NCBI GenBank assembly: GCA_020438665.1
Contig: JAGQUE010000357.1
Coordinates: 1-12,922, forward strand
Length of the DNA stretch: 12,922 nucleotides
Direction of reading: 5' to 3'
Source: Nocardioidaceae bacterium
GTDB lineage: Bacteria; Actinomycetota; Actinomycetes; Propionibacteriales; Nocardioidaceae
Below are positions 1 to 6,419 of the stretch, piece by piece (positions within the stretch are counted from its first letter, which is position 1; every line of letters starts with the position of its first letter). Both the position numbers and the translations under genes were made by a program. The notes below the pieces were generated by a model that saw only the letters and a list, made by a program, of their open reading frames with translations, searched no databases and was not told the DNA's origin.

Positions 1-25
1 GCATCGTGGTCTTGCCGGCCTGGGT
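1..25 (-). pseudogene. 3' part of disrupted host CpaF/TadA-type secretion ATPase (partial)
   Basis: Read on the minus strand from 25 to 2, the codons give T-Q-A-G-K-T-T-M, the second half of a Walker A loop, and the gene continues off the window. It completes the P-loop begun at 12922-12851, so this is the downstream half of a gene split by the element. The in-frame stop TAA at 52-50, with no start codon between it and the junction, means this half cannot be translated from a start in the adjacent element DNA. CpaF/TadA ATPases power Flp/Tad pilus assembly or type II/IV secretion. The family call rests on the short P-loop region only. Confidence 0.7.
16..25. repeat. Left attachment-site core
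   Basis: CGGCCTGGGT, an exact copy of 12851-12860. To its left is host sequence (TQAGKTTM codons on the minus strand); to its right is element sequence starting with acaagccgg. Serine integrases cut at a 2-bp core inside a short identity block, so the actual crossover lies somewhere within these 10 bp. Confidence 0.85.
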
Positions 26-67
26 ACAAGCCGGTGGGTTGCCAGGTGTTTAGCGTATCCTCCGCGC

Positions 68-102
68 CGATGAAGGAGCGAGAGGCCCCCGCTCCTTCAT
101 CG
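68..102. terminator. Strong hairpin insulating the left end
   Basis: A perfect 13-bp inverted repeat, 68-80 (CGATGAAGGAGCG) with 90-102 (CGCTCCTTCATCG), encloses a 9-nt loop. It is the last structure before the left attachment site and lies in DNA with no supported gene. No U-tract follows on either strand, which is common for actinobacterial terminators. I read it as a bidirectional stop between element and host transcription. A protein-binding palindrome near the attachment site is the alternative. Confidence 0.55.
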
Positions 103-204
103 CATCAGACGGGTGCCAACGCGGGTGAGCACGGCAACAACTTGATCACAGAGGGTGTCACCGTAGACAGCCGTGCCTAGGCTCGACATGCTCTGGACAA
201 GCGA

Positions 205-255
205 AGGCCCGCGTCGGTCGGGGTGTTGGACTCACTCCGAACTCGGCGCGGGCCT
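205..255 (-). terminator. Possible terminator after the 49-aa gene
   Basis: A 9-bp perfect inverted repeat, AGGCCCGCG at 205-213 and CGCGGGCCT at 247-255, has its near edge 10 bp past the stop codon of the 266-415 gene on the minus strand. The 33-nt loop is long and there is no U-run, so this is only a plausible terminator. Confidence 0.3.
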
Positions 256-265
256 CGCCTATGCG

Positions 266-415
266 TCAGCCGAGGCGACGGCAGCGATCACACTTCGGCA
301 GGTTGCCGGTGCCGCTGCGTCGGTACTGACTCTCGATGTTGTTGCCTTCGGTGCACGACGTGTTGTCGTGATGCACATCCATCGTCTTCGCGGAATACCA
401 CGGGCTGGTCTTCAT
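266..415 (-). CDS. Small His/Cys-containing protein, 49 aa, unknown function
   Basis: This 49-codon gene starts ATG at 415 and stops TGA at 268-266. The start is set by an excellent ribosome binding site, AGGAGGTGA, five bases before the ATG. The product begins MKTSPWYSAK, contains V-H-H-D-N-T-S-C and G-N-N-I-E, and ends near a G-T-G-x-L-P-K-C-D-R-C segment. The paired histidines with Cys21, Cys42 and Cys45 suggest a single zinc site. It resembles short HHxN...C...GTG...CxxC proteins that I believe are widespread as uncharacterised small proteins in actinobacteria, but I know no function. It stands alone at the left end of the element with a leader hairpin upstream and a possible terminator downstream. 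The strong ribosome binding site suggests high expression. Confidence 0.7.
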   Translation of the reverse strand: MKTSPWYSAKTMDVHHDNTSCTEGNNIESQYRRSGTGNLPKCDRCRRLG

Positions 416-441
416 AGCGTTCACCTCCTTTCTTCCTCAGC

Positions 442-463
442 GGTCCGGCTTCCCCACCGGACC
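442..463 (-). promoter_or_regulatory. Leader hairpin upstream of the 49-aa gene
   Basis: A perfect 7-bp inverted repeat, GGTCCGG at 442-448 with CCGGACC at 457-463 and an 8-nt loop, lies on the minus-strand message about 27 bases before the ATG at 415, just ahead of the AGGAGG. It could stabilise the leader or terminate transcription coming from the 656-1507 gene. Confidence 0.3.
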
Positions 464-527
464 CAGCCCCTCGATGGTCGCAAAGCGCACCGACACTTCG
501 CGACGCGACACGCCGAGGATTCAAAGT

Positions 528-543
528 TGCACAAGTTTGCGCA
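528..543. promoter_or_regulatory. Operator-like imperfect palindrome
   Basis: TGCACAAGTTTGCGCA consists of 7-bp arms, TGCACAA and TTGCGCA, with one mismatch around a 2-nt centre. It lies in the 240-bp gap upstream of the 49-aa gene, in a locally AT-richer stretch. I could not place a convincing -10/-35 pair, so it is only a candidate repressor site. Confidence 0.25.
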
Positions 544-655
544 CGGTTGCCATGTATTGTCTAAAAGCTTCAGCGGCGCCCACACCGAACAGTCCTTGCG
601 CCGATCGCGCCATTCTCAGACAGCACAATCTGAATCGGTCAGTTGAAGTGGTCCG

Positions 656-1507
656 TCAGTTCTGTTCGGATGAGCCTGCGGCTTCATCCACGATCTCGCC
701 ATCCACGACATCGCTGTCCGGGTCGGCTTGCACCATTGTCTGCTGCTCGACGTTGACGATGGTTGTCTGCTCGATGATCGGCGGTTCGTCGCCTGGCATC
801 AGGGCAGGGAATCCACCAACGGCACTGAGCCCCATGCAAATCGCGGCGTAGACACCGGCGATCCGGCGGCCGTACTTGCTCTTGCCGATGCGGTCCCACA
901 TGTCTGGTCGTCGCTGCACCGATCCCAGCAGGGTCGTTACGGCGCGCTCCAGGTCGGGTGCGCCGGTGATGAGCGCATCCTGGATCGCCCGCTCGACTTC
1001 ACGGAGCCGTTCGATGATGTACCGCTTGAGGTCGGCGTCCAGGTCGTCATCGGAGAGGACTGCGTCGATGAGATCACGCACTTGCGACAGGTAGTCACGC
1101 ACCTGGTCCTGCTCGACCACGACTTGAGTGGAGCGCCGCGCCAGAACAGCATCCATCATCTCAAGGCTCTGCCACCCCGTGTCCTTCAATGGTTCAAGGA
1201 ACTGCGCGACGTTGCGCCCCATAAGTCCAGAGAACATGTTCAGACACTGCTCCACCTGGCCGAAACTCGCGAGCATGATGTCCGGGGCCATCTCATGGGG
1301 AAGCGTGGACACCTCTGCCTTGGCCATCTGAGCCATGTGCATCAGCAGCGCCCCGCGGCGCATGCACTCCGCGATGTCCTCGGGGCTCTCAGGATCGAGG
1401 TCGAAGATGTCACACCACTCGTGCAAGACGGCGCTCCCGTGCTGCCGTCCGCGCAGGACGATCAACCAGCGCATGACCTGACCGGCCGGATTGTTGAGGC
1501 TTGCCAC
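656..1507 (-). CDS. Uncharacterised protein with one C-terminal membrane segment, 283 aa
   Basis: It starts GTG at 1507 (MASLNNPAGQ) and stops at 656. I do not recognise a family. The first 200 residues look mostly helical. Residues 120-205 are charged and amphipathic (V-R-D-Y-L-S-Q-V-R-D-L, then I-I-E-R-L-R-E-V-E), suggesting a helical bundle or coiled coil. Residues 215-236 (I-A-G-V-Y-A-A-I-C-M-G-L-S-A-V) are the only hydrophobic stretch long enough to span a membrane, and the positive K-S-K-Y-G-R-R before it favours a cytoplasmic N-terminus. The last 45 residues are acidic and probably disordered. A TANNNT hexamer (TAGGGT) ends six bases before the GTG, compatible with a leaderless transcript. 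It sits among left-end accessory genes. A membrane-anchored cargo or exclusion protein is a guess. Confidence 0.7.
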   Translation of the reverse strand: MASLNNPAGQVMRWLIVLRGRQHGSAVLHEWCDIFDLDPESPEDIAECMRRGALLMHMAQMAKAEVSTLPHEMAPDIMLASFGQVEQCLNMFSGLMGRNVAQFLEPLKDTGWQSLEMMDAVLARRSTQVVVEQDQVRDYLSQVRDLIDAVLSDDDLDADLKRYIIERLREVERAIQDALITGAPDLERAVTTLLGSVQRRPDMWDRIGKSKYGRRIAGVYAAICMGLSAVGGFPALMPGDEPPIIEQTTIVNVEQQTMVQADPDSDVVDGEIVDEAAGSSEQN

Positions 1508-1788
1508 GCACCTACCCTACGAATCTGGACCGACAGATGCCCAGGATCGTCGCCGCTCTCAGGCTGTCGGTGATGTGGTGCATACTTGAAGACGCGGGGA
1601 TACGACCCCGGTGAACCGACACCAGAGGAGGCGAAGTCCATGGAAATCACGTGCGCAAGCCGCACACAGCTCAACACCGCTTCCTAGGCTCACCTCAACC
1701 GGATTTTCAGAGAGGACTACAGCAAGGCTTAGGCATGGGGTGGATCTAGGAAGCGGGACTTGTCCGCCGTCTCGCTGTCACCGATCCC
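1508..1788. other. Divergent intergenic region at the left accessory block
   Basis: This 281-bp gap lies between the minus-strand 283-aa gene and the plus-strand 98-aa gene. It contains a short hairpin (CGGGG at 1595-1599 with CCCCG at 1606-1610). A good ribosome binding site follows (gaggagg, about 1626) before an ATG at 1640 opening only 15 codons (MEITCASRTQLNTAS). That may be a leader peptide or chance. No other gene is supported. Confidence 0.4.
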
Positions 1789-2085
1789 ATGACTACTTGG
1801 CAGCACCTTATCGAGAGCGCAATCGCCGCAGTTCTCGACCATCCTTTGAAGAGCACTGTCCTGATGACTGCATTCGTGGTCATCCTCGCCGTGCATCATT
1901 CGCGCGCTCTGGTTTATCTCTTCTACTACTGGGCGCAGCGCATCTCCGGTGCTTCACCGGACGAAGCACGTGCCTCGGCCTCGGCCGTTGCCCAGTCGAA
2001 GCGCTGCGCGCCCGAGAACACACTGTTGCGCAGGTTCTTGCCGAGGGCGGAACTTCCACCTCCGCCGAGCCGGGACTCGTCCTAG
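1789..2085 (+). CDS. Small membrane protein, 98 aa, unknown function
   Basis: ATG at 1789 to TAG at 2085. Residues 20-47 form one strong hydrophobic segment (S-T-V-L-M-T-A-F-V-V-I-L-A-V, then A-L-V-Y-L-F-Y-Y-W), preceded by a short amphipathic helix. The C-terminal half (50-98) is polar, ending in a Pro-rich tail (E-L-P-P-P-P-S-R-D-S-S). There is no clear Shine-Dalgarno next to the ATG and no family match I recognise, so gene status rests on frame, composition and topology. It is one of the few plus-strand genes in the element and converges on the spike-like gene, fitting accessory cargo. Superinfection exclusion is possible but unproven. Confidence 0.45.
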   Translation: MTTWQHLIESAIAAVLDHPLKSTVLMTAFVVILAVHHSRALVYLFYYWAQRISGASPDEARASASAVAQSKRCAPENTLLRRFLPRAELPPPPSRDSS

Positions 2086-2149
2086 CCGGGTAGCGGACCA
2101 TGCTCCGGCCGGTCGCAAGAGCCCAAAGGCACCGGCCCCGGCCCCGGCT
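2084..2149. terminator. Weak convergent terminator candidate
   Basis: A 7-bp inverted repeat, AGCCGGG (2084-2090) and CCCGGCT (2143-2149), spans the gap between two convergent genes, with a GC-rich 52-nt interior. The position suits a shared terminator, but the structure is unconvincing. Confidence 0.2.
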
Positions 2150-3609
2150 CAGTAGTCGGACGGCATCGCGAGGACGGCGTCGATCGGAGCGGTCATGGTC
2201 TCGTAGTTGAGGCTGGTGAAGGTTGCTCCGATCAGGCCGCACTCCTTCGCGGTGATCGCCGCCATGGCGAGCGAGACGGCCTGGCCGGAGGCGCTGGGGA
2301 CGGCTGCCTGCGCCAGCATGGCGTTGAGTTGCACGCGGCCGTGGTACTGGGCCTGGGCAGCGGACCATTCCTCGTCACGGAGGCCGGCCCCAGCCGCGGT
2401 GGCGAGGTTTTTCGCGGCCGCGAGGATCGCCGTCTGGTCGGCGCTGTACTGATCGCCGATCGTGGTGCGCTGGCCGCTCGTGGTGGCGGCGAGCCTGTCG
2501 ATGATGGTCGCGACCTTGCGGGTTGTCCCCTCGTCGCCGGACAGCAGCTGGCGCAGCGTGCCGACTCCTGCCGACGAGCCGGGCCAGGTGACCGACTCCA
2601 GGCCGTGCCACCCCCGACTGTCGCTCGCCGCTGGGGTGCCCGTCACGGGGACGATGGTGAAGTCCTCCTGCGGCGGCCAGGTCAGCGAGTCGTAGGTCGG
2701 GTGGTGGCCGTTGCGGGTGTCGGTGAAGTACGCGGCGAGACGCTCAGCGATGAGCCAGCCGTGGTCGTAGACCTGGGTGCCCAGCGTGTTGCCGGAGTCG
2801 TCGCCAACGACGGCGGGGTCACGCACGGCACGGAACGCCGAGCGGTAGAAGCCACCGGGCCAGGGCATCGACTGCGCGGCAGGTCGCCGACCGGAGAGGT
2901 CATCAACGCTGTCCTGCCAGATCCACAGCCTCCCGTCCAGGTCGGCTGGGTCGTCGCTGTACGCGTTCGTCTCGGTGGATGTGCTCTGATGCGCGGTGCC
3001 AGTCCAGGCGTAGGTCGAGTCGGTGTCGTCGGCGGTGTCGCCGTCGAAGTAGCCTCCCGCGATGCTCGTCTGCTCCAGCATGAGGGCGTCGCACCGGATC
3101 TCAGCGCCGATGGACTCGACCGCGATCTTGGCCTTGGCGGCAGTCGATGGTGCGGAGCCGGTGATGCTGCACCGGGTCCAGGTGTCCTCGCCGGGTTCGA
3201 ACACCTGCGTGGTGGCGCTGATGACTGCACCGTTGGACTTGCACCAGTAGATGGTGAGGTAGCCGTAGGTGGTCTTCAGCCGTGCTTGGAGCGTGTAGGT
3301 CTTGCCAGGCGTGACCAGGTAGAACCCGTCGCTGACGAGGTTCCCTCCGATGCCAACCAGGCAGGAGGCGCTACCCACGTACGCGTCGTCGGTGACTCGG
3401 CTTGCACCGGCGCTTCCCTCGGAGGTCCACCCAGCCATGTCGACCTCGAACGATGGGTTGGTCAGCAGGTTGGTCCGGACGGTGCCCACCGCCTGGGGCG
3501 CGTCGCCCCGATCGACTGTCGTGGGGCCTGCGCCCACGGTGAAGGGTGGAAAGGTCAAGCCGCTGAGGTCGGCACCGTCCTTGAGCAGCATGAAGTAGTG
3601 CGCGGTCAT
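2149..3609 (-). CDS. Phage tail/spike-like structural protein with CBM-type domain, 486 aa
   Basis: It starts ATG at 3609 with AAGGAG five bases upstream; its ATG overlaps the TGA of the 50-aa gene before it (ATGA), so the two are translationally coupled. Residues 47-180 carry the pattern N-L-L-T-N-P-S-F-E ... W ... Y-T-L-Q-A-R-L ... A-L-M-L-E-Q, followed by G-G-Y-F-D-G-D-T. This is the signature of CBM4/9-like (CenC) jelly-roll modules often built into phage tail and minor structural proteins. The remaining 300 residues are not recognised; 360-470 is Ala-rich and helical. No signal peptide or membrane segment is visible. As the last gene of the capsid operon it most likely makes a surface-exposed adsorption or decoration protein. 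A tail fibre is the alternative, though no tail-assembly genes are present. Confidence 0.62.
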   Translation of the reverse strand: MTAHYFMLLKDGADLSGLTFPPFTVGAGPTTVDRGDAPQAVGTVRTNLLTNPSFEVDMAGWTSEGSAGASRVTDDAYVGSASCLVGIGGNLVSDGFYLVTPGKTYTLQARLKTTYGYLTIYWCKSNGAVISATTQVFEPGEDTWTRCSITGSAPSTAAKAKIAVESIGAEIRCDALMLEQTSIAGGYFDGDTADDTDSTYAWTGTAHQSTSTETNAYSDDPADLDGRLWIWQDSVDDLSGRRPAAQSMPWPGGFYRSAFRAVRDPAVVGDDSGNTLGTQVYDHGWLIAERLAAYFTDTRNGHHPTYDSLTWPPQEDFTIVPVTGTPAASDSRGWHGLESVTWPGSSAGVGTLRQLLSGDEGTTRKVATIIDRLAATTSGQRTTIGDQYSADQTAILAAAKNLATAAGAGLRDEEWSAAQAQYHGRVQLNAMLAQAAVPSASGQAVSLAMAAITAKECGLIGATFTSLNYETMTAPIDAVLAMPSDY

Positions 3610-3758
3610 GACTTCTCCTTCGCGGTCAGCGGTCTGGCGTAGCCGCCGGTCTTGGCGTCCCAGGCGTAGTCGTCGAGGGACTTGGCTTCAGCTGAGTGCC
3701 AGGGGCAGTCGGCCGGGTCGCCGCGCCAAGGGCAGCCCTTCTCTGTGCACCGGTTCAT
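3606..3758 (-). CDS. Cys/Trp-rich small protein, 50 aa, possible zinc knuckle
   Basis: ATG at 3758 to TGA at 3608-3606. The start overlaps the stop of the two-zinc-finger gene (ATGA) and the stop overlaps the start of the spike-like gene (ATGA), so it is locked into the operon at both ends. The product begins M-N-R-C-T-E-K-G-C-P-W-R-G and continues D-C-P-W-H, giving C4-x4-C9-x8-C18-x2-H21, a plausible zinc-binding knuckle. The second half is polar and ends in K-E-K-S. I do not recognise the family. The perfect fit between two coupled genes is the main evidence that it is real. Confidence 0.72.
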   Translation of the reverse strand: MNRCTEKGCPWRGDPADCPWHSAEAKSLDDYAWDAKTGGYARPLTAKEKS

Positions 3759-4039
3759 GCGGCTTCGGTCCAGCCCGTGTGTCCGGTGTGCTTGAGGTGG
3801 TTGCCCACGGCAGCCGGAGTGGACGCGTATCCGCAGTCGTTGCAGCGGCGACGTCTGGAGTTGTTGAGCGCGGCGACGCGACGCCCGGCTTCCCTCTGTG
3901 CGGGAGCGACTCGCTTCGGTGGACGACAGCCGAGGGAGTGCTCGTACAGCGCTGCGCTGGTGAAGAACCGCCAGCCGCAGACGGCGCAGGCGCGATCGAC
4001 GAACCCGAGCACCTTCACGTCCAGGGTCGCGGTGCTCAT
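3755..4039 (-). CDS. Two-zinc-finger small protein, 94 aa
   Basis: I place the start at ATG 4039 (MSTATLDVKV), because it forms an ATGA overlap with the stop of the HGG-motif gene; longer versions starting upstream would run through that gene. Residues 18-38 contain C-A-V-C-G-W-R-F-F with a downstream H-S-L-G-C, a C-x2-C-x12-H-x3-C finger. A second motif near the C-terminus reads C-N-D-C-G-Y with a downstream N-H-L-K-H-T-G-H, a C-x2-C-x11-H-x2-H finger. The linker is very basic (R-R-R-R). C2H2-like fingers in phage proteins usually bind nucleic acid, so a DNA-binding or regulatory role, perhaps in packaging or late control, is reasonable but inferred. Confidence 0.78.
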   Translation of the reverse strand: MSTATLDVKVLGFVDRACAVCGWRFFTSAALYEHSLGCRPPKRVAPAQREAGRRVAALNNSRRRRCNDCGYASTPAAVGNHLKHTGHTGWTEAA

Positions 4040-4668
4040 ATCAGCCGCTCCAGCGCCTCGCGGATGTGCTTGGGGGGCCGAGAGGACATGGACTCTGCGA
4101 CGTGGACTGTGTGTGCGTCGTCCGGATCGGGGTCCTGCTCGACCCACTCCACGTCAACGACGTCAGCGACGTCGGTGGCCTCGGCCTCGACTATGGCCTG
4201 CGGGTCTGCTCGGGCGTTGAGAGCGGCGATCTCAGGGCTTTCGAGGGCTGACCCGGGCGTCGCTGAGTCGAGGCCTCCCGGGGCCGTCAGAACGCGGCGG
4301 AACAGGTCCTCGATGGGGTCGACGCTGACTGTGACCTCGTGGCGCTCCTTCTCCATGCCGAGCAGCTTCATGACGTGGGCAGCAGCCGCCAGGCGATCGC
4401 GGCCAGACTGGTTGGGGTCGTTCATGATCTCCCGCACCACATCGGCCGCGTCCTCCACGGTGTCGCCGAGGCGAACGAACGCCGCAGCGATCGCCGCCGG
4501 GGTCTTGCCTCCGTGGTCACCGCACACGGTCAAGCCCGGCAGGGCTTCCTGGTTGCACGGTCGCCCGTCCTTCAGGTGTCCCGAGCATCGAAGGATGCCC
4601 GGCGGAGCGTGGTTAGCCCACCACTGGTCGGAGTGGCGCTTCTTGGCGAGCGACTTCGACGACGCCAC
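4036..4668 (-). CDS. HGG-motif protein, terminase-small-subunit-like, 210 aa
   Basis: It starts GTG at 4668 (MASSKSLAKK), three bases after the previous stop, with TGGAG as ribosome binding site. Residues 28-54 carry C-S-G-H ... G-R-P-C-N-Q ... L-P-G-L-T-V-C-G-D-H-G-G, a C-C-C-H zinc motif ending in HGG. In actinophages this motif typically opens small proteins encoded near DNA-packaging genes. Residues 60-105 are helical (V-V-R-E-I-M-N-D-P, then R-L-A-A-A-A-H-V-M-K-L-L-G), the arrangement seen in small terminase-like DNA-binding proteins. The C-terminal third is acidic and unrecognised. I infer a role in recognising element DNA for packaging, perhaps redirecting a helper's large terminase, since none is encoded here. 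The family assignment is from motif memory only. Confidence 0.55.
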   Translation of the reverse strand: MASSKSLAKKRHSDQWWANHAPPGILRCSGHLKDGRPCNQEALPGLTVCGDHGGKTPAAIAAAFVRLGDTVEDAADVVREIMNDPNQSGRDRLAAAAHVMKLLGMEKERHEVTVSVDPIEDLFRRVLTAPGGLDSATPGSALESPEIAALNARADPQAIVEAEATDVADVVDVEWVEQDPDPDDAHTVHVAESMSSRPPKHIREALERLI

Positions 4669-4671
4669 CGC

Positions 4672-5073
4672 TCAACTCCAGACCAAGCCGTGCAGGGAGG
4701 TGTCGAGTTCGGTCCGGCAGTCGTCGCAAACGTGCAGATCGACCACCGTCGGCCCGGCGTTGACCCAGAGCGTGTGCTCGGGCTGGACGTCGCGAAGGCA
4801 GCGGTCGCACGGAGCCGCGAAAAGGTCGTAGTTGGACCAGCCGAGCGCCTTGCCAAACACGGCGTTGAACAGGCGGCGGGCAGGAGTGGAGGTCTTGCGT
4901 CCCGGCCGCAGCAGCGGGGTGTGGTTGGGGGCGTCGGTCGGGCGGTCGATGGTCGCGAGAACCGCCATCTCGACGGCCGGGTCCTCCACAGCGTGGCTGT
5001 TGTGAGGCCAGAGCCGCTCGCCCTCTTCGATCGCGGCGAGAACGGCGTTGGCGGTGTTGTCGTGGCTGGTCAT
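4672..5073 (-). CDS. Zinc-ribbon protein, 133 aa, unknown function
   Basis: ATG at 5073, preceded by a near-perfect ribosome binding site (AGGAGGAG) eight bases upstream. C89-D-R-C92 and C116-D-D-C119, 23 residues apart, make a C4 zinc ribbon at the C-terminus. The first 60 residues are acidic to neutral with a helical start (N-A-V-L-A-A-I-E-E-G-E-R). The segment S-T-P-A-R-R-L-F-N-A-V-F-G-K-A-L-G is a basic amphipathic helix. I recognise no named family. It is the first of five coupled genes downstream of the capsid gene, separated from it by a strong hairpin, so it probably belongs to virion assembly or DNA handling. Confidence 0.75.
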   Translation of the reverse strand: MTSHDNTANAVLAAIEEGERLWPHNSHAVEDPAVEMAVLATIDRPTDAPNHTPLLRPGRKTSTPARRLFNAVFGKALGWSNYDLFAAPCDRCLRDVQPEHTLWVNAGPTVVDLHVCDDCRTELDTSLHGLVWS

Positions 5074-5111
5074 GGGTTCTCCTCCTGGATGAGCGGGTAG
5101 AGCGGGTGGTG

Positions 5112-5154
5112 GTCTCCCCGACCCAAGACCCGCTCAGGCTCGGGCCGGGGAGAC
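5112..5154 (-). terminator. Hairpin between capsid gene and downstream operon
   Basis: A 13-bp stem with one mismatch pairs 5112-5124 (GTCTCCCCGACCC) with 5142-5154 (GGGCCGGGGAGAC), around a 17-nt interior. It begins 28 bp after the capsid stop codon and ends 38 bp before the next start codon. There is no U-run, so partial termination or RNA-end protection is more likely than a full stop. Either would make the capsid message more abundant than the following genes. Confidence 0.5.
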
Positions 5155-5182
5155 GATGTGCGCCTGAAGGAAAGGACCAACG

Positions 5183-6277
5183 TCAGGCGTACAGGGCCGG
5201 AGCTGAGTACGCGCCAGCGGTGATCTGCATGACCATGCCGGCGAGACGGTGACGGACACCGGTGCCGAAGCCCCGGACCCAGTAGGAGTCCTGGAGCGGG
5301 TAGTCGGGCTTGTTGCCCTGCACCAGCCGAAGGCCCTGGAGGGACGAGTTGGCGTGCTGGCGGAACATGATCGGGTTGGACGAGGCGAGGACGCCACCGG
5401 AGGCCAGCGCCACCACGTAGCCCGCCGGGATGCGGCTGGTCTCGATGATGTAGGCCTCGTCGTAGGCACCCTTGACCGGGAACCCGCCCCACGTGGCCGG
5501 GGCCAGGTCGCCCAGCAAGTGGTCCGGCGAGTAGAACCGAGCGCCCTGCGCCGGGACGAAGTCGGCCTTGTCGCCGCCCGCCACCCGGAAGGTCGAGACG
5601 ACGTCGCCCTCCACGGAGTTCACGAAGATGACGACCTGCGAGCCGTTCTCCTGGCTGTACCCGTGGGACTTGAAGTCCGCGACGATCTCGTCCAGGTCGG
5701 CAGAGACGATGGTGCCCGCGCCGGACGTCCGGTAGTGGGTGTGCGTCCCGTCGAACTCGTTGCCTTCATATGCCGGGGGAACCCAGCCGTCGCCGTTGGC
5801 GAACGCGAACACGTCGTAGACGGAGTTCGTCTTCGCGTCCGTGACCTGGCGGTTGGTAGACCGGAACACCGTGCCCATCACCTTGTTGAAGACGAGGTCG
5901 TTGTCGGCGGCGAGGATCGCCTGGGCGTTGGCCTCGATCTCGGCAGCGGTCGCGTCCGCGAGGTACTGCCAGGTCGAGCGCCAGGCGTTGTCGTACCACT
6001 TGAACGTCGCGCCCATGTTGAGAGCGACCGGCCGGTTCCGCTTGCTGGTCGGGACGCCGTACTCCGAGGCCTCCTCGAAGGCGGCGTCCGAGCCGAGGGT
6101 CTGGAGGACGGAGGTCACGGGAGAGGTCACCGGGTAGGTGAACAGGTCGACGAACCGCTGGCGGCTCTCGTTCTGGATGTCGGCGACGGTGCGGAGTTCG
6201 GCGAACAGCGCGTTGAGGTCGCGACCGTCGGCGGACACCCGCAACACGTCGGCGGAAGCGTTGTATCCGCGAGGCAT
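5183..6277 (-). CDS. Phage major capsid protein, 364 aa
   Basis: I choose ATG 6277 (MPRGYNASADVLRVS) because AGGAG lies seven bases upstream; a GTG at 6340 would add 21 poorly conserved-looking residues. Length and composition fit an HK97-fold major capsid protein. An N-terminal helical arm (L-N-A-L-F-A-E-L-R) precedes an extended segment (S-R-Q-R-F-V-D-L-F-T-Y-P-V-T). A long alternating region contains F-K-W-Y-D-N-A-W-R and the helix A-A-E-I-E-A-N-A-Q-A-I. The C-terminal half is beta-rich (V-V-I-F-V-N-S-V-E-G-D, then S-S-N-P-I-M-F-R-Q-H-A-N). There is no 100-residue scaffolding domain and no protease gene, so the shell should assemble without maturation cleavage. It heads the virion-like module behind its own promoter. 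An encapsulin-like compartment is the alternative, but the phage-like neighbours argue against it. Confidence 0.78.
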   Translation of the reverse strand: MPRGYNASADVLRVSADGRDLNALFAELRTVADIQNESRQRFVDLFTYPVTSPVTSVLQTLGSDAAFEEASEYGVPTSKRNRPVALNMGATFKWYDNAWRSTWQYLADATAAEIEANAQAILAADNDLVFNKVMGTVFRSTNRQVTDAKTNSVYDVFAFANGDGWVPPAYEGNEFDGTHTHYRTSGAGTIVSADLDEIVADFKSHGYSQENGSQVVIFVNSVEGDVVSTFRVAGGDKADFVPAQGARFYSPDHLLGDLAPATWGGFPVKGAYDEAYIIETSRIPAGYVVALASGGVLASSNPIMFRQHANSSLQGLRLVQGNKPDYPLQDSYWVRGFGTGVRHRLAGMVMQITAGAYSAPALYA

Positions 6278-6375
6278 GGTGGCTCCTAGTGGTGGATCGG
6301 ATGTTGGTGCGAGCGACTGCTCGTCTTCCGTTGCCCCCACTAGGGCTTGGGCCTGAGGCCCCTGCCAACCGACTG

Positions 6376-6412
6376 GTTGACGTCGTCAACTATACCTCCA
6401 AACCGAGACGGT
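6376..6412 (-). promoter_or_regulatory. Capsid promoter and operator module
   Basis: On the minus strand GAGG is followed at once by a -10 hexamer TATAGT (6394-6389). Just downstream, overlapping the expected start of transcription, is the palindrome GTTGACGTCGTCAAC (6376-6390, six-base arms and a 3-nt centre). Upstream, where a -35 box should be, lies a second small palindrome, ACCGAGACGGT on the plus strand (6402-6412). There is no TTGACA-like -35. The arrangement matches that at 10500-10532 upstream of the replication operon, suggesting shared control and possibly activator dependence. Confidence 0.55.
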
Positions 6413-6419
6413 CCGGTAG

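Noticed and set aside
1640..1687. A 15-codon frame with a good ribosome binding site (MEITCASRTQLNTAS)
   Set aside because: Too short to support as a gene without conservation or expression data; kept only as a note on the 1508-1788 gap.
5183..6277. Capsid-like protein as an encapsulin nanocompartment
   Set aside because: No cargo enzyme with a targeting peptide is adjacent, and the downstream terminase-like and tail-like genes favour a virion role. Not excluded without structure comparison.
2329..6289. Long plus-strand open frames opposite the spike, zinc and capsid genes (up to about 437 codons)
   Set aside because: They lie antisense to genes with coupled starts, ribosome binding sites and recognisable domains, and their products are Arg/Gly/Val-rich low-complexity sequence typical of high-GC shadow frames.
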